A DNA stretch of 64,000 nucleotides, from contig CM073329.1 in the NCBI GenBank assembly GCA_037043015.1, forward strand, positions 3,488,648-3,552,647, written 5' to 3'. The stretch comes from Bryum argenteum. Lineage: Eukaryota; Streptophyta; Bryopsida; Bryales; Bryaceae. Shown piece by piece: positions 12,725 through 22,387 of this stretch. Position 1 is the first letter of the stretch, and every line of letters starts with the position of its first letter. Below the pieces are notes generated by a model that was not told the origin of the DNA, made no database searches, and saw nothing but the letters and a program-made list of their open reading frames with translations. A program made the translations under genes and the position numbers.

Positions 12725-13095
12725 GCGGGGGATGGGAATCGGCGGGGGTCGGGTCTCCGCGAGGGCCAAGTGGCCGGTTTTCGGCAAGGGCCGGGTCTCC
12801 GCAGGGGCCCGGTCAGGGTCTCCGCAGGGGCTCGGCTAGGGCCGGGTCTCCGCAGGGGCCCGGTCAGGGTCTCCGCAGTGGCTCGGCTAGGGCCGGGTCT
12901 CACCAGGGGCCCGGTCAGGGTCTCGGTCAGGGGCCCGGTCAGGGTCTCCGCTGGGGCTGGGGAAGGGCCGGGTCCTCGCCGGGGCGAGGCAAGGGCCGGG
13001 TCTCCGCTGGGGCGCATCTCGGGAGATCCCATCTCCGCTGCGGCGCATCTCGGCGGGGGCCGGATGTCGGCTGGGCGCATCTCGGCGTGATGAAA
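12725..13095. repeat. GC-rich minisatellite, period about 51 bp
   Basis: Tandem units containing GGGTCTCCGCAGGGGC and CTCGGCTAGGGCCGG; 'ctcggctag' recurs at about 12,831 and 12,882, giving a 51-bp period. Because 51 is a multiple of three, long proline/arginine-rich frames stay open on both strands, and I do not take these as genes. It lies upstream of cargo gene B. Confidence 0.8.
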
Positions 13096-13390
13096 ATTCC
13101 TTCGAGGCATTGATGTTGGCTGGCTCTTCGTTTGCGTGAGGGGTCGGTCGACGAAGCTCCGCCTCTAATCGCGGTGTAGTGACGATCGCAATTTGTCTTT
13201 TTGTTACTTTTATCAACGCCAATGCAGGGAAGAAATGACAATAGGCTCGGCGACTGTTGACTAAAAATACATGGAGGGAACAATAGTCACTGAAGAATGG
13301 GAATTTCTCATCTGATACTTGTGAGGTTTGTGAGGACGTGTTTTGTTGAAGTTGATGAGTGTTATCAGAAATTTGTAGGAAGAAGACAGA

Positions 13391-15757
13391 ATGGCGGATC
13401 CAATCGAAGAAGAGGTGGCAGTACAAGGAGGAGGAGAGCACATTGAAGAAGTTTTGGAAAATGTGAGTTCACAGTCGACCGATTCTAGTATTTGCTCTGC
13501 ATTTGACAGGGCACGCCGTTATGCTCCAAGAGATGCACTGAAGACAGAGGCGGAGCTGGAGGCCTGCAACTTCAAAAATATCAAGGTATCTTCAAGATCT
13601 CTTACTGCAACCTGTAATTGTATGTTAGCTAGAAACCCTAAATTGGATTTTTCAAAATTGGATGTCTGCTGGATGCGCTCTGTGGAACTTGCGATCCGGG
13701 AAGCTGGCTCCTCCTGCGATCCCGCGATGCGCCAGTGATGGTCCTCCTCTGATTCGGCAAGGCTGCAAGCCCTTTCCAAGCTAGAAGATTGAACTTGCTG
13801 GCTGCACATCCGTAGCGCTAGTGAATGTCGTCCTGGGATTCGTCGAACTCCGAGCCGTGATCGTGCTGTGAGGTGGAGGGTGCTGGATAGACATACCAGT
13901 GGTCGTGATGGTGTTCTTGGAGTCCAGTTGTTTTTCAAATTAGGGTACGTGCTTGATGCGCTCTGTGAATAATGAAAGGGAGGATGTTGGCTCCTCCTGC
14001 GTAGCTTCCGATAAGGTCCTCGTGGGATTCACGCACCCTGGGAGCCCTCTGCAAGCTGGAAGCTCGAAGTTGCAGGTTGTGCTGTGTTGGGCGCGGGTGT
14101 TCCTCGTGGTATTCCGCTCGAGCCATCGAGCCCTCACCGAGCTGTGAGCTGGAGGGTGGTGGAATTACATCCCCACGGTGGTGATGGTGTTCTTGCTGTC
14201 GATGCATGTGGATACGGGCCAGGCCAGATCGCCAGCAAACCAGTGCGGGCAAGGAGGCTTCTCACTGAGCCCGAGCATGTTGGATCCCCTTCTTGACATG
14301 AGCTTGAATGTTTTGTGGTCAAGTGTGATTGAAGATTGTTGATTTGAGCGGACGAGTGCCAGGCTTGCGTCGACGCAAGTCTGACACTTGTCCGCCAAGT
14401 TGGTCTTTTTTTTGCCAATTTTCCGTGCTTGCTTGCTGCGTTCTGTTCATGTTGGGATCGGGATGGCTGGCTTCGTGCCCATGATGATCCTCTGTGGGAT
14501 TCACCCACCCTGCGAGCCCTCTGCAAGCTGGAGCTCGAAGTTGCAGGATGCCTGCGTTGGGCGCGTGGTGGTCCTCGTGGTATTCCGCTTGAGCCTTCGA
14601 GCCCTCACCGACCTGTGAGCTGGAGGGTGGTGGAATTACATCCCGACGGTGGTGATGGTGTTCTTGCTGTCGATGCATGTGGATACGGGCCTGGCCATAT
14701 CGCCAACAAACCAGTGCGGGCAAGGAGGCTTCTCGCTGAGACCGAGCATGTTGGATCCCCTTTTTGACATGAGCTTGAATGTTTTGTGGTCAAGTGTGAT
14801 TGCAGATGGTTGATTTGAGCGGACGAGTGCGAGACTTGCGTCGACGCAAGTCTGACACTTGTCCGCCAAGTTGGTCTTTTTTTTGCCAATTTTCCGTGCT
14901 TGCTTGCTGCGTTCTATTCATGTTGGGATCGGGATGGCTGGCTTCGTGCCCATGATGATCCTCGTTGGATTCACCAACCCTGCGAGCCCTCTGCAAGCTG
15001 GAGCTCGAAGTTGCAGGATGCCGCGTTGGGCGCGTGGTGGTCCTCGTGGTATTCCGCTCGAGCCTTCGAGCCTCACCGAGTTGTGAGCTGGAGGGTGAAT
15101 GAGCTTGAATGTATTGTGGTTTTCTGTGGATGCAGATTCAGGTTTTGAGCGGACGAGTGCCAGACTTGCGTCGACGCAAGTCTGACACTTGTCCGCCAAG
15201 TTGGTCTTTTTTTTGCCAATTTTCCGTGCTTGCTTGCTGCGTTCTGTTCATGTTGGGATCGGGATGGCTGGCTTCGGGCCCGTGATGGTCCTCCAGGGAT
15301 TCACCGACCCTGCGAGCCTTGCAAGCTGGAAGCTCGAAGTTGCAGACTATCCTGCGTTGGGCGCGTGGTGGTCCTCGTGGTATTTCTCTGAGCCTTCAGG
15401 CCTTCACCGAGCTGTGAGCTGAAGGGTGCCTGCTGTAAAAGTGGTATTCTTCATACCCCTCCAAATACCTTACCTATGATGTTGTAACTCGCTGAAACCC
15501 TAAAAATTCTCAATACTGCTCCCAATACTGCTCTCAATACTGCTCCCAATACTGCTCCCAACACTAACTCAGAAATCTCAACACTTAAGTTTAACACCTT
15601 TACATACAAATCATTTCATAATGTCATTGAAAAAAATGATAGTGGTACAAGCATTTCCTGCCCTGGCAGTGCTACCTGGTCCTTCCAGGTACCATGAACT
15701 GACCTAAGCCGTGGTTCCTGTCCCTATCACACACCACACACACGCTCCTAGCTCCAG

Positions 15758-15791
<34 letters not shown>

Positions 15792-16956
15792 CCAAAACTC
15801 CCCCAAACCCTGGCCGCCAAACCCTATTCTCCAACCCTAGCCGCCTTCATCCATCCACAGGATTTCATCCATCCACAGGATTTCATCCCAGCGCAGGATT
15901 TCATCCCAGGACAGGACTTCATCCCAGCACAGGATTTCATCCCAGGACAGGACTTCATCCCAGCACAGAATTTCATCCCAGCACAGGATTTCATCCCAGA
16001 ACAGGATTTCATTCCATCACTTAATAGACTACTAGAGGATTTACTCTTTTACTGGCTAGGTAAATCCCCGGTTAACACCTGCTTCATGCTCTGTGTGCAA
16101 GTTGGGATCAGTAATGCTGGCTTACCTGCGTAGCTTACGTGATTATTGTTGTTGGATTCTCGAGCCTTCGAGCCCTGACCGGGCTGTGAGCTGGAGGGTG
16201 TTGGAATCACATTCCCACGGTCGTGATGGTGTTCTTGGTTTGAAGTTGCCAAATTCTTTTTTTATGTTTGGGTGCTTGCTTGATGCGGTCTGTGCATATT
16301 CGGATCATGGATGCTGGCTCTTCCTGCGTATCGCCCGTGGTAGACCTCGTGGGATTCAGGAAGGCTGGACCTTGTGGGATTCAGGAAGGCTGCGAGCCTC
16401 TTGCAAGCTGTGAGCTTGGGAATGCTCCTCCACATTCCCTCGGTCGAGATGGTGTTCTTGGTGTTGATGCTTGAGAATTTGGGCATGGCTAACTTGAGCA
16501 TTATGATTTGACTTCATTTTGCGTAAATTATGATTTTTGTGAATGTTTTTGTGATCTAAAGGTGGATTCATTAAGTATATGTTACTTTAAGTTTGGGTTT
16601 TTGTAATTTGGTACTTATTTCTCTGGTTCTTTGGGTTTTTGCAGGATCCATTAAATCGGGTTGCAGATCATACAGATGAGGATTCCGATGGAGATAGCGA
16701 CCTCTCTGTTTTGAGAGATCATGTGTTGGCTATAGTGGAGTCCCGTCGATTAGTTATCGCATTGACTTCGATTCCAATTACTCCACCTCCTGCCTCACCT
16801 GTCCGTCACACTTCATGTAGCGACGTTGATCGGCTCGCAGTTAACATGCGAATTAAAAAGAATGAGGCCAGAGCTCGTCGTATACAGGAAAAGGAATTTG
16901 CTAGACTTGCACCTAGACGTTCTCCGCGACTTGCCGCAAAGATGCAATCTCTTTAG
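13391..16956 (+). CDS. Cargo gene B: 168-aa protein with basic C-terminus, function unknown
   Basis: Exon 1 (13,391-13,585) starts MADPIEEEVAVQ and ends FKNIK at AAG|gtatct. Exon 2 (16,645-16,956) follows ttttgcag and reads DPLNRVADHTDEDSD to a stop, in phase 0. The protein is acidic at first and ends in a basic segment with ARRIQEKEFARLAPRRSPRLA, likely nuclear. No domain is recognised. The 3.06 kb intron is inflated by tandem repeats. The next gene starts 140 bp downstream with an ATG placed right after a good acceptor (tttcag|ATG), so exon 1 could also splice in phase 0 straight to the ParB-methylase gene, skipping exon 2. Confidence 0.55.
13586..15430 (+). repeat. Diverged tandem repeats within the intron of cargo gene B
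   Basis: Units of about 470 bp (one shortened to 330) share 'tggtctttttttt..gccaattttccg' at 14,401, 14,872 and 15,202. Each carries 'gtgagctggagggtg' and 'ggtgatggtgttcttg'. Older, more diverged copies extend left to 13.67 kb and right to 16.45 kb ('cttgatgcggtctgtg'). Short open frames inside are repeat artefacts. Confidence 0.8.
14361..15184. repeat. Three copies of a long perfect or near-perfect palindrome
   Basis: GACTTGCGTCGACGCAAGTC, which reads the same on both strands, is centred at about 14,372 (one mismatch), 14,843 and 15,173, once in each tandem unit. In the last two copies it extends by at least one further paired base on each side. An interrupted relative (AGACTTGCGT-cac-AGCAAGTCT) lies at 6,576-6,596 in the transposase intron. 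Confidence 0.8.
15761..16012. repeat. (GA)n microsatellite and 18-bp minisatellite
   Basis: A pure GA run at 15,761-15,789 is followed by about eight copies of an 18-bp unit (CAGGATTTCATCCCAGCA and variants) from about 15,858. It lies in the long intron of cargo gene B. The in-frame reading (DFIPAQ repeats) is judged a by-product. Confidence 0.85.
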
Positions 16957-17096
16957 TTTTACCGAAACACTACATGATATGTTTATCATATACTAAGTTA
17001 CAAAAAGATTATGTACTCATTTTTATATATGATTATTCATTTTGCACTATCTTATGCTTATTGTGGTGTGTTGTATTTGATTTCGTGGATTTTCAG

Positions 17097-20000
17097 ATGA
17101 GCATAGCTCAAGTCCATCTCAATCAAGATGAAGAAGTCAACCCGCTTCATCTTAACCCTCCACAAAGTGCATATTCCGTACTTGATAGTGTGAGAAATGA
17201 TGATGGCTTGAGAAGTGGAGTTCCGCAAGAGAGTCCTGATCCCCAACCTCTGGAAGGCGAATGCAATGCAGTTACAAGTGACAATCCTCTTGAAGCTGCA
17301 GTTATTCATCTACCATCGGAAGACCATGATGGACACCAATCTCTCTCGGATGATGAAGAATCTACTTTGCCTGAAGGTGTCAACGTTGGAAGCATTCACA
17401 TGCCCGCCCATCTTCAGAACAAGGACCCTGACTGGAGTGCTAACGAGATGCGAATCCTTCACAAGAGTGACTCGATTGCAATCATCAACAGGTTACGCTA
17501 CAAACCTGTTAAGAAGTCCCGTATGCTAATTCCACTTTGTCGCCTCGTTTGTTATCCGAAGGTCCGACCGATCTCCGAACAAGACGTCCGAAAGCTGGAG
17601 AATGAGTTCAACAAAGGCTACCGCGAAGGTGATCGAGTGATGTACGTGTCTCCCTTTGACAGAAAAGGCCGTCAAAAAATTGTTGACACTCAAGATGCAC
17701 TTTGGACTAACCCGCTTTAATTTGGAAAGCCGCGAATGAAGAGTTCGAGAGTACGCTGCGGGCTGATCCAGATCTTCATAACCTTTGTGACAAATATTTC
17801 TATGTCTACGAAGGAAACCACCGTGTTACAGCGTGGATGCGCCATATCGAGAGGTATCACAAAAATGATCCCTCCTGGTACATTTCGGTTGATTGCATCG
17901 TACTCGATGCCCGTGGAGAGAGCAATCTACTTCTCGATGCTATGAACGACATTAACTGGTAAGTGAATGTCGCATTTTTTTAAAGTTGTTTGTTTTATGA
18001 TTTTGTCATATACAATTTTTCTTATCTTTCAATCTATGTTGTAGGTCCACTGAACATGATCACGTCGAGGACAGTTTGTGTGCGAAACTCCAACGCATGA
18101 GGAAGTTTGGGAAGTTGAAACTCGAAGATTTCAAGGACGTCATTTCTCCAGAAGATTTCAGGATCTGTAAGAACGCCAAAGCCAAAAAGGAGACGTGGTA
18201 TCCTGTCACAATAGACGTTTTTGTAAAATTTCTATACGCGGTACGTTCACTTTATATGTGCTCGACTCCTTTTCTTTAAACTTATTTAAAACATCTTCTC
18301 ATTTCTCTTTTGGTTGTTATACAGAGGAGGTTAGCAAAGAAATCTGACGACGCTGAAGCTACGTACTACGCCACGGTTCCAAAAGATAAACAAACCGGAC
18401 CAGGAGTATGGAGTGCCATGGATAACGCAATCAAGGCTGAAATCAAAGTAATTTGTGGCAAGAATTTCGACAAAATGGTCGCTGTGGCCAATATCAAACT
18501 CGGGAAAGTCTTTGCGAGAGAGGTATTGTTGGATGGGTTCTTCGATTTCTCACACTCTAACTGTCTCTACGTTCTACTGCTCTAATCAAAACTGTGATTG
18601 TGATGTGCAGATTAATTCTCATTACAACCAGAACCTGAAACCCGATATGACAATCGATCGCTTACAAATGGTGGCCACTACTAACGTGCACTTCGATTTC
18701 AAGGGAAAGTGGCTCCAATGGTGGAACTCATCAGACAAAGTTCGACGATCATTTCGATTCCCACAGGAACGCCCGATGAAAGACAAAGCTCTGGTTTCAT
18801 TTCTACATCGTGCTTCTCTTTGGGCACATGTAACTTTCATATTTGTTCTGTGATTACAGTATTTGAGATTATATGTTACTTTTAATACTAACATGTTTCA
18901 TGTATTCTCAGCTTGAGCAATCACTTGAAAGTGAATTGCAGAATCTGGTAGATAACGAGAACCTCAACATTGAGTGGTCTAGTGTTGTCCTCAAGCCATC
19001 CGCGTACATCGAGAAGTGGAGGTTGCTCTTATGGGAGAAGGCATTCGGAAACTATCTTGCTCCAAATGCAACTCCGAAGTTCATTAAAGGCTCGGATCTT
19101 CATAAGATTACTGGAGGCAAAGCTACAATTAAGCGACTTTTATTCCGGTATGTAATTTTTTCTTTCAAATATTGTTGAATGTGGAACTTCAACGTACTCA
19201 ATTTTCCTTATCTAATTTGTTTACTTTTTTGTAGGTACTTAAAGCAAGAGCTCGTTGCCAAGGGTGCATTAGCTTCGTTCTCCGTTCCAATGGAGTTCGA
19301 AGACGTTGCAGTGACGAATGATCCACGTAGCTTTTTCTCCTCAGCCCAGCAAGAGCGGTTTACCAACTCCCAATTGACGACCGGTGGATGGTTCCTTGAG
19401 TGCGACAACAACTATGTGCCCAAGGAGGAGAAGCATCTTCTTCGGAATCTCGCTTTAAACCCAGCTGACTCTGAACCGATGGACATTGACGACGATGACG
19501 ATGACGACCTCTCCATTCAGCCAGTCGCTCCTGATCCAATCTCTCCTCCTTCTTCACCGGTTGCAGTGCCCAAGTCTCGTGCAAACAGGAGGCGACGCAA
19601 CGCTGTTGCGGAGCCTGTTGTAGATCTTCAGCAAGAATCCGAAGATATTGCTCCCCTCCAAGAAGACATTGCAGCCCCTGAAGATGCTGATCTGACTCAG
19701 GCTTCAGAGGGTGCGACAAACAATGCACATCGACGCAGTGCAAGACTCACTCAACTTTCAACAGGTGGACTTACGAATGCTGGGTCCCCTCTTCAATCAT
19801 TCACCGTTGACCACAACTCTCAGCAGTCTCCGCGTCGCCTCAGCCAGCCAGTATTTGCCAAACGTCCTCTTCCGAAACCAAATCACATTGGTAGCAGCTC
19901 GTCGTCAAAAATTTCAGTCACTCTGCCAATGTATCTCGAGAAGGGCAACATTGGAGATTTGGTTCATCAGTCGTCGAAGACTGCAAAATGGGATTCGCAA

Positions 20001-21425
20001 ATCCTGGATATTGTCGAGCACATCAAGAAGGTATAATTTCATACATTTGTCATTTTTAATCTCCCTAATTACGTTTTGTACTTGTGAATCAAGTAACCAC
20101 TTTCTAATTATTTACGTGTACTTCAGATTGGCAAAGACCGTAAGTACCCGTGTTCGGCGATGGAGTTTGATCCGAAGCATCCAGGGATTGATCTCATTTT
20201 TGCAGATGCTCCCGAGAACTTGCCTGTACCGGGTGTGTCTCCAACAGAAATTCCATCCTGGAACCGGCGGGAGAAAACCTACTTTGAGAGCCTCTTTGTG
20301 TTTGCCGCCTATCATTTGACAGACGTTGGAGCCATTCTTCTGATGCATCCCAAATGTCGTAGAATCGAGCGTACTCTCGATTCTGAGTCTGCAACATATA
20401 GTTTTCGTCTAGTTCGAGACTGGTGGGGATATAATCCCCTACCTATGGCCTCTACCGTACCCAAACCGAAAGAGGTACGGAACAGATTCTAGTTTCAAAT
20501 TTCACGACTCATAATTATTTCCGTCTATGCTTCTATGTTAACGTATTTGTACTTGTGTTTTGCAGACTCACTGCTTCCATATCGAAGTCTATGTTCGTAA
20601 AGGGTATGTTTCGAAGTTCCAAACTCGGCAAGTGTCACACGCATACGCGGGTGTGGCAATCGTACCTGATGAAGAAGACCACCTCTGTAACTTTGCAGAG
20701 AAAGAAACATTGCGTTATCGTCCGGACGGTACGCCCTGGCGAGGCTCACGAGAGAAGTACCCCTCCTTCATTCAATTTTTCGTCGATTGTCTCACGGACG
20801 ATGGAGGTATTGTATTCGACTGGAGCGCAAGTACAGGTAATGTTTCCATAATCACTACTTTAGAATTTGTTTATACATTTCGCATTTCTAACGTGTGATT
20901 CTGATTTTGTAGGTGCATCTGTGATTGCTTGCGCGCGCTCCAACCGACACCTCATCGCTATGGAACCGGACGAAGAAATCTTTGATGGCGTACTAGCGGA
21001 GTACAAGAATGGTCCTCCCGGTGATGAAGAAAGTGGAGAATCGGCCCCTCCCGCGGATTATGACTCTGACGAACCGGTCGTGAAGAAGCCACGGAAGTTC
21101 ATTGGTGTGTAATACCATCGTGTATTCTGTTTATCGATTTTTAATTACGCACTTACAATTCGGTAGTACTGACTTTCCTTGTACTTTTAGGATCGCAGGT
21201 CTGAAGGAGCGATTGACTCGCAACGCTCATCTCTACAAGAGCCCACCATCAAAATTCACCCTTCCATCGAACGCCGAGCGTCTTGCTCAAGAGTTTGTTC
21301 AAGCTCCATCTCCTATTTTGTTTGACACTCCACGTCGACGTTATAACAATAGTGTGCTTAAGTTTATAGACTTTGAGGCTGATCAGTGTGATCAGCACTT
21401 TAATGGTACTACACCGTCTGCCTAG
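17097..21425 (+). CDS. Cargo gene C: ParB-like plus permuted DNA-methylase-like fusion protein
   Basis: Ten exons: 17,097-17,958; 18,045-18,240; 18,325-18,522; 18,611-18,829; 18,912-19,147; 19,235-20,030; 20,127-20,474; 20,566-20,836; 20,913-21,104; 21,199-21,425. All have GT-AG borders and phases that match. With one apparent -1 frameshift at 17,717-17,720 (CTT|TAA) they give about 1,181 aa. Residues about 230-287 look ParB/sulfiredoxin-like: YFYVYEGNHRVTAWMRHIER, then WYISVDCIVLDA. A linker has an acidic run (MDIDDDDDDD) and Pro/Ser-rich sequence. The C-terminal domain has IDLIFADAPENL (about 858-868, the place of a DPPY motif) and then GGIVFDWSASTGASVIACAR...LIAMEP (about 1,033-1,065, like the SAM-binding motif I). 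That order is the one seen in permuted N6A/N4C methylases. The catalytic DPPY is DAPE, so activity is doubtful. Function inferred: DNA binding or modification linked to the transposon. Confidence 0.65.
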
Positions 21426-22320
21426 TTTGTGATTTGCTTTCTGATAGGTACTGGACATGGTAGAGCCAGACATTCGTAGTTTACTATGATCTATTACTTA
21501 CATACTATCTATATGAGTTTTGCAATATATATGGTTTTATATTTTTATTTATCGTTATTTTCGTTTAAAGCTTAAGCTACATTAAGTGTTTCAACTATTA
21601 CTCTAAGTATCTGAATACAGTGTAATCTAAGCCATGCATGCCTTTAACGGTGATGTCAGCCCTAATTTTGTTGCAACTTCTTCAACTCCAATTTCGATGC
21701 ATCGGTGTATGTAAATGTTTAAGTTTTAAACTCAATGCAGACTAAAAATTTTATAATGTTTTTTTTTTATTTTCCATTGGAGTGAGTGAATCTTGCCAAT
21801 GTTGGTAGAGGCTATAGTTCAATATTTGTATAGCTCAGGATAGCTGCTGTACGACGCAGTGCAACGCTCAAACGAGGCCGAGGAGAATCGAACTCGGACC
21901 ACTACAATGCCTCGTGAATGTCTTTCTGTACACCTTACAAGGAGACACGGAAGGACGACTTGTAGTTATAAACTTCAGATTATATAAACCGAAGCATTTA
22001 CGTATAATTCTGATAAATGTAATAGGAAATTGATGACGTCAGCCCTAATTATACTCTACAGCTTCAAATTATTAATGTACATTTATTGAATTGTATGGGT
22101 TTCACATGATGATGTCACCCCTAATGTAAGGAACTTTTATTTAAACTTGCAAATGTGGATTACTTATGAAATATTGTAGGACCCCATTACAATATATCGA
22201 AATAGATAAAGGACCTATGCCCACGGGTTTGGGTACTTTTATACCTAAAAATAACCATTTCAAAATTTCGGAACCACCCATTCCATGGTAATAGGGTCAC
22301 TAACTTTAAAAAAAAAATTA
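21426..22320. other. Right subterminal region of the giant element with repeated motif
   Basis: No gene. A motif on the theme GATGAYGTCASCCCTAAT occurs three times in the same direction, at about 21,651, 22,033 and 22,110. TTAGGGCTGA, the reverse complement of its core, occurs at 4,661-4,670 just inside the left end. Repeated subterminal motifs are common transposase-binding sites in plant DNA transposons; that role here is inference. Confidence 0.5.
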
Positions 22321-22377
22321 TTCTTACCGCTCAAACTTTACCGCTCACCGCTCAACGCTCACACCGGTGGTTTCCCC
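22321..22377 (-). repeat. Right terminal inverted repeat
   Basis: On the minus strand it begins GGGGAAACCACCGG and continues TGTGAGCGTTGAGC, GGTGAGCGG and GCGGTAAGA, matching the left end at 4,595-4,650. The plus strand next reads TGTTTGCCTT, the target duplication. Confidence 0.75.
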
Positions 22378-22387
22378 TGTTTGCCTT
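22378..22387 (+). repeat. Right target-site duplication of the giant element
   Basis: TGTTTGCCTT, identical to 4,585-4,594. Confidence 0.8.

Larger units (their letters stand above)
4585..22387. mobile_element. Giant MULE-like transposon (about 17.8 kb) with cargo genes
   Basis: The element proper is 4,595-22,377. It is bracketed by a perfect 10-bp direct repeat (TGTTTGCCTT at 4,585-4,594 and 22,378-22,387), the size range of Mutator-like target duplications. Its ends are imperfect inverted repeats of about 56 bp that share TGTGAGCGTTGAGC followed by GTGAGCGG and GCGGTAAGA. Inside lie a MULE/SWIM transposase gene on the minus strand and three spliced genes on the plus strand, one encoding a ParB-like plus methylase-like protein. 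A 2.26 kb fold-back element is nested in the transposase. That all the genes belong to one mobile unit is inferred from the shared boundaries. It could instead be an older composite, but the exact target duplication argues for movement as a block. Confidence 0.8.

Noticed and set aside
12670-13441. Long Pro/Arg/Ala-rich frames on both strands
   Set aside because: They arise from the 51-bp GC minisatellite, whose period is a multiple of three; there is no domain, and both strands are open equally.
15858-16012. Regularly spaced repeats that could suggest a CRISPR-like array
   Set aside because: A contiguous 18-bp minisatellite without spacers, in a plant genome.
15711-16133. 140-aa frame with DFIPAQ repeats
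   Set aside because: Built from a GA run and an 18-bp minisatellite inside the gene B intron; no coding signal outside the repeats.
17058-17309. Minus-strand frame opposite the ParB-methylase gene
   Set aside because: A shadow of the coding exon; splice phases and motifs support the plus strand.
21870-21930. A GAGTTCGATTCTC sequence like a tRNA T-arm/B-box on the minus strand
   Set aside because: No cloverleaf can be completed and no A-box is recognisable; at most a SINE fragment.
4585-22387. Interpretation of the 17.8 kb unit as an LTR retrotransposon or Helitron
   Set aside because: The ends are inverted rather than direct repeats, there is a target duplication (Helitrons make none), and the transposase is MULE type; no reverse transcriptase or helicase was seen.
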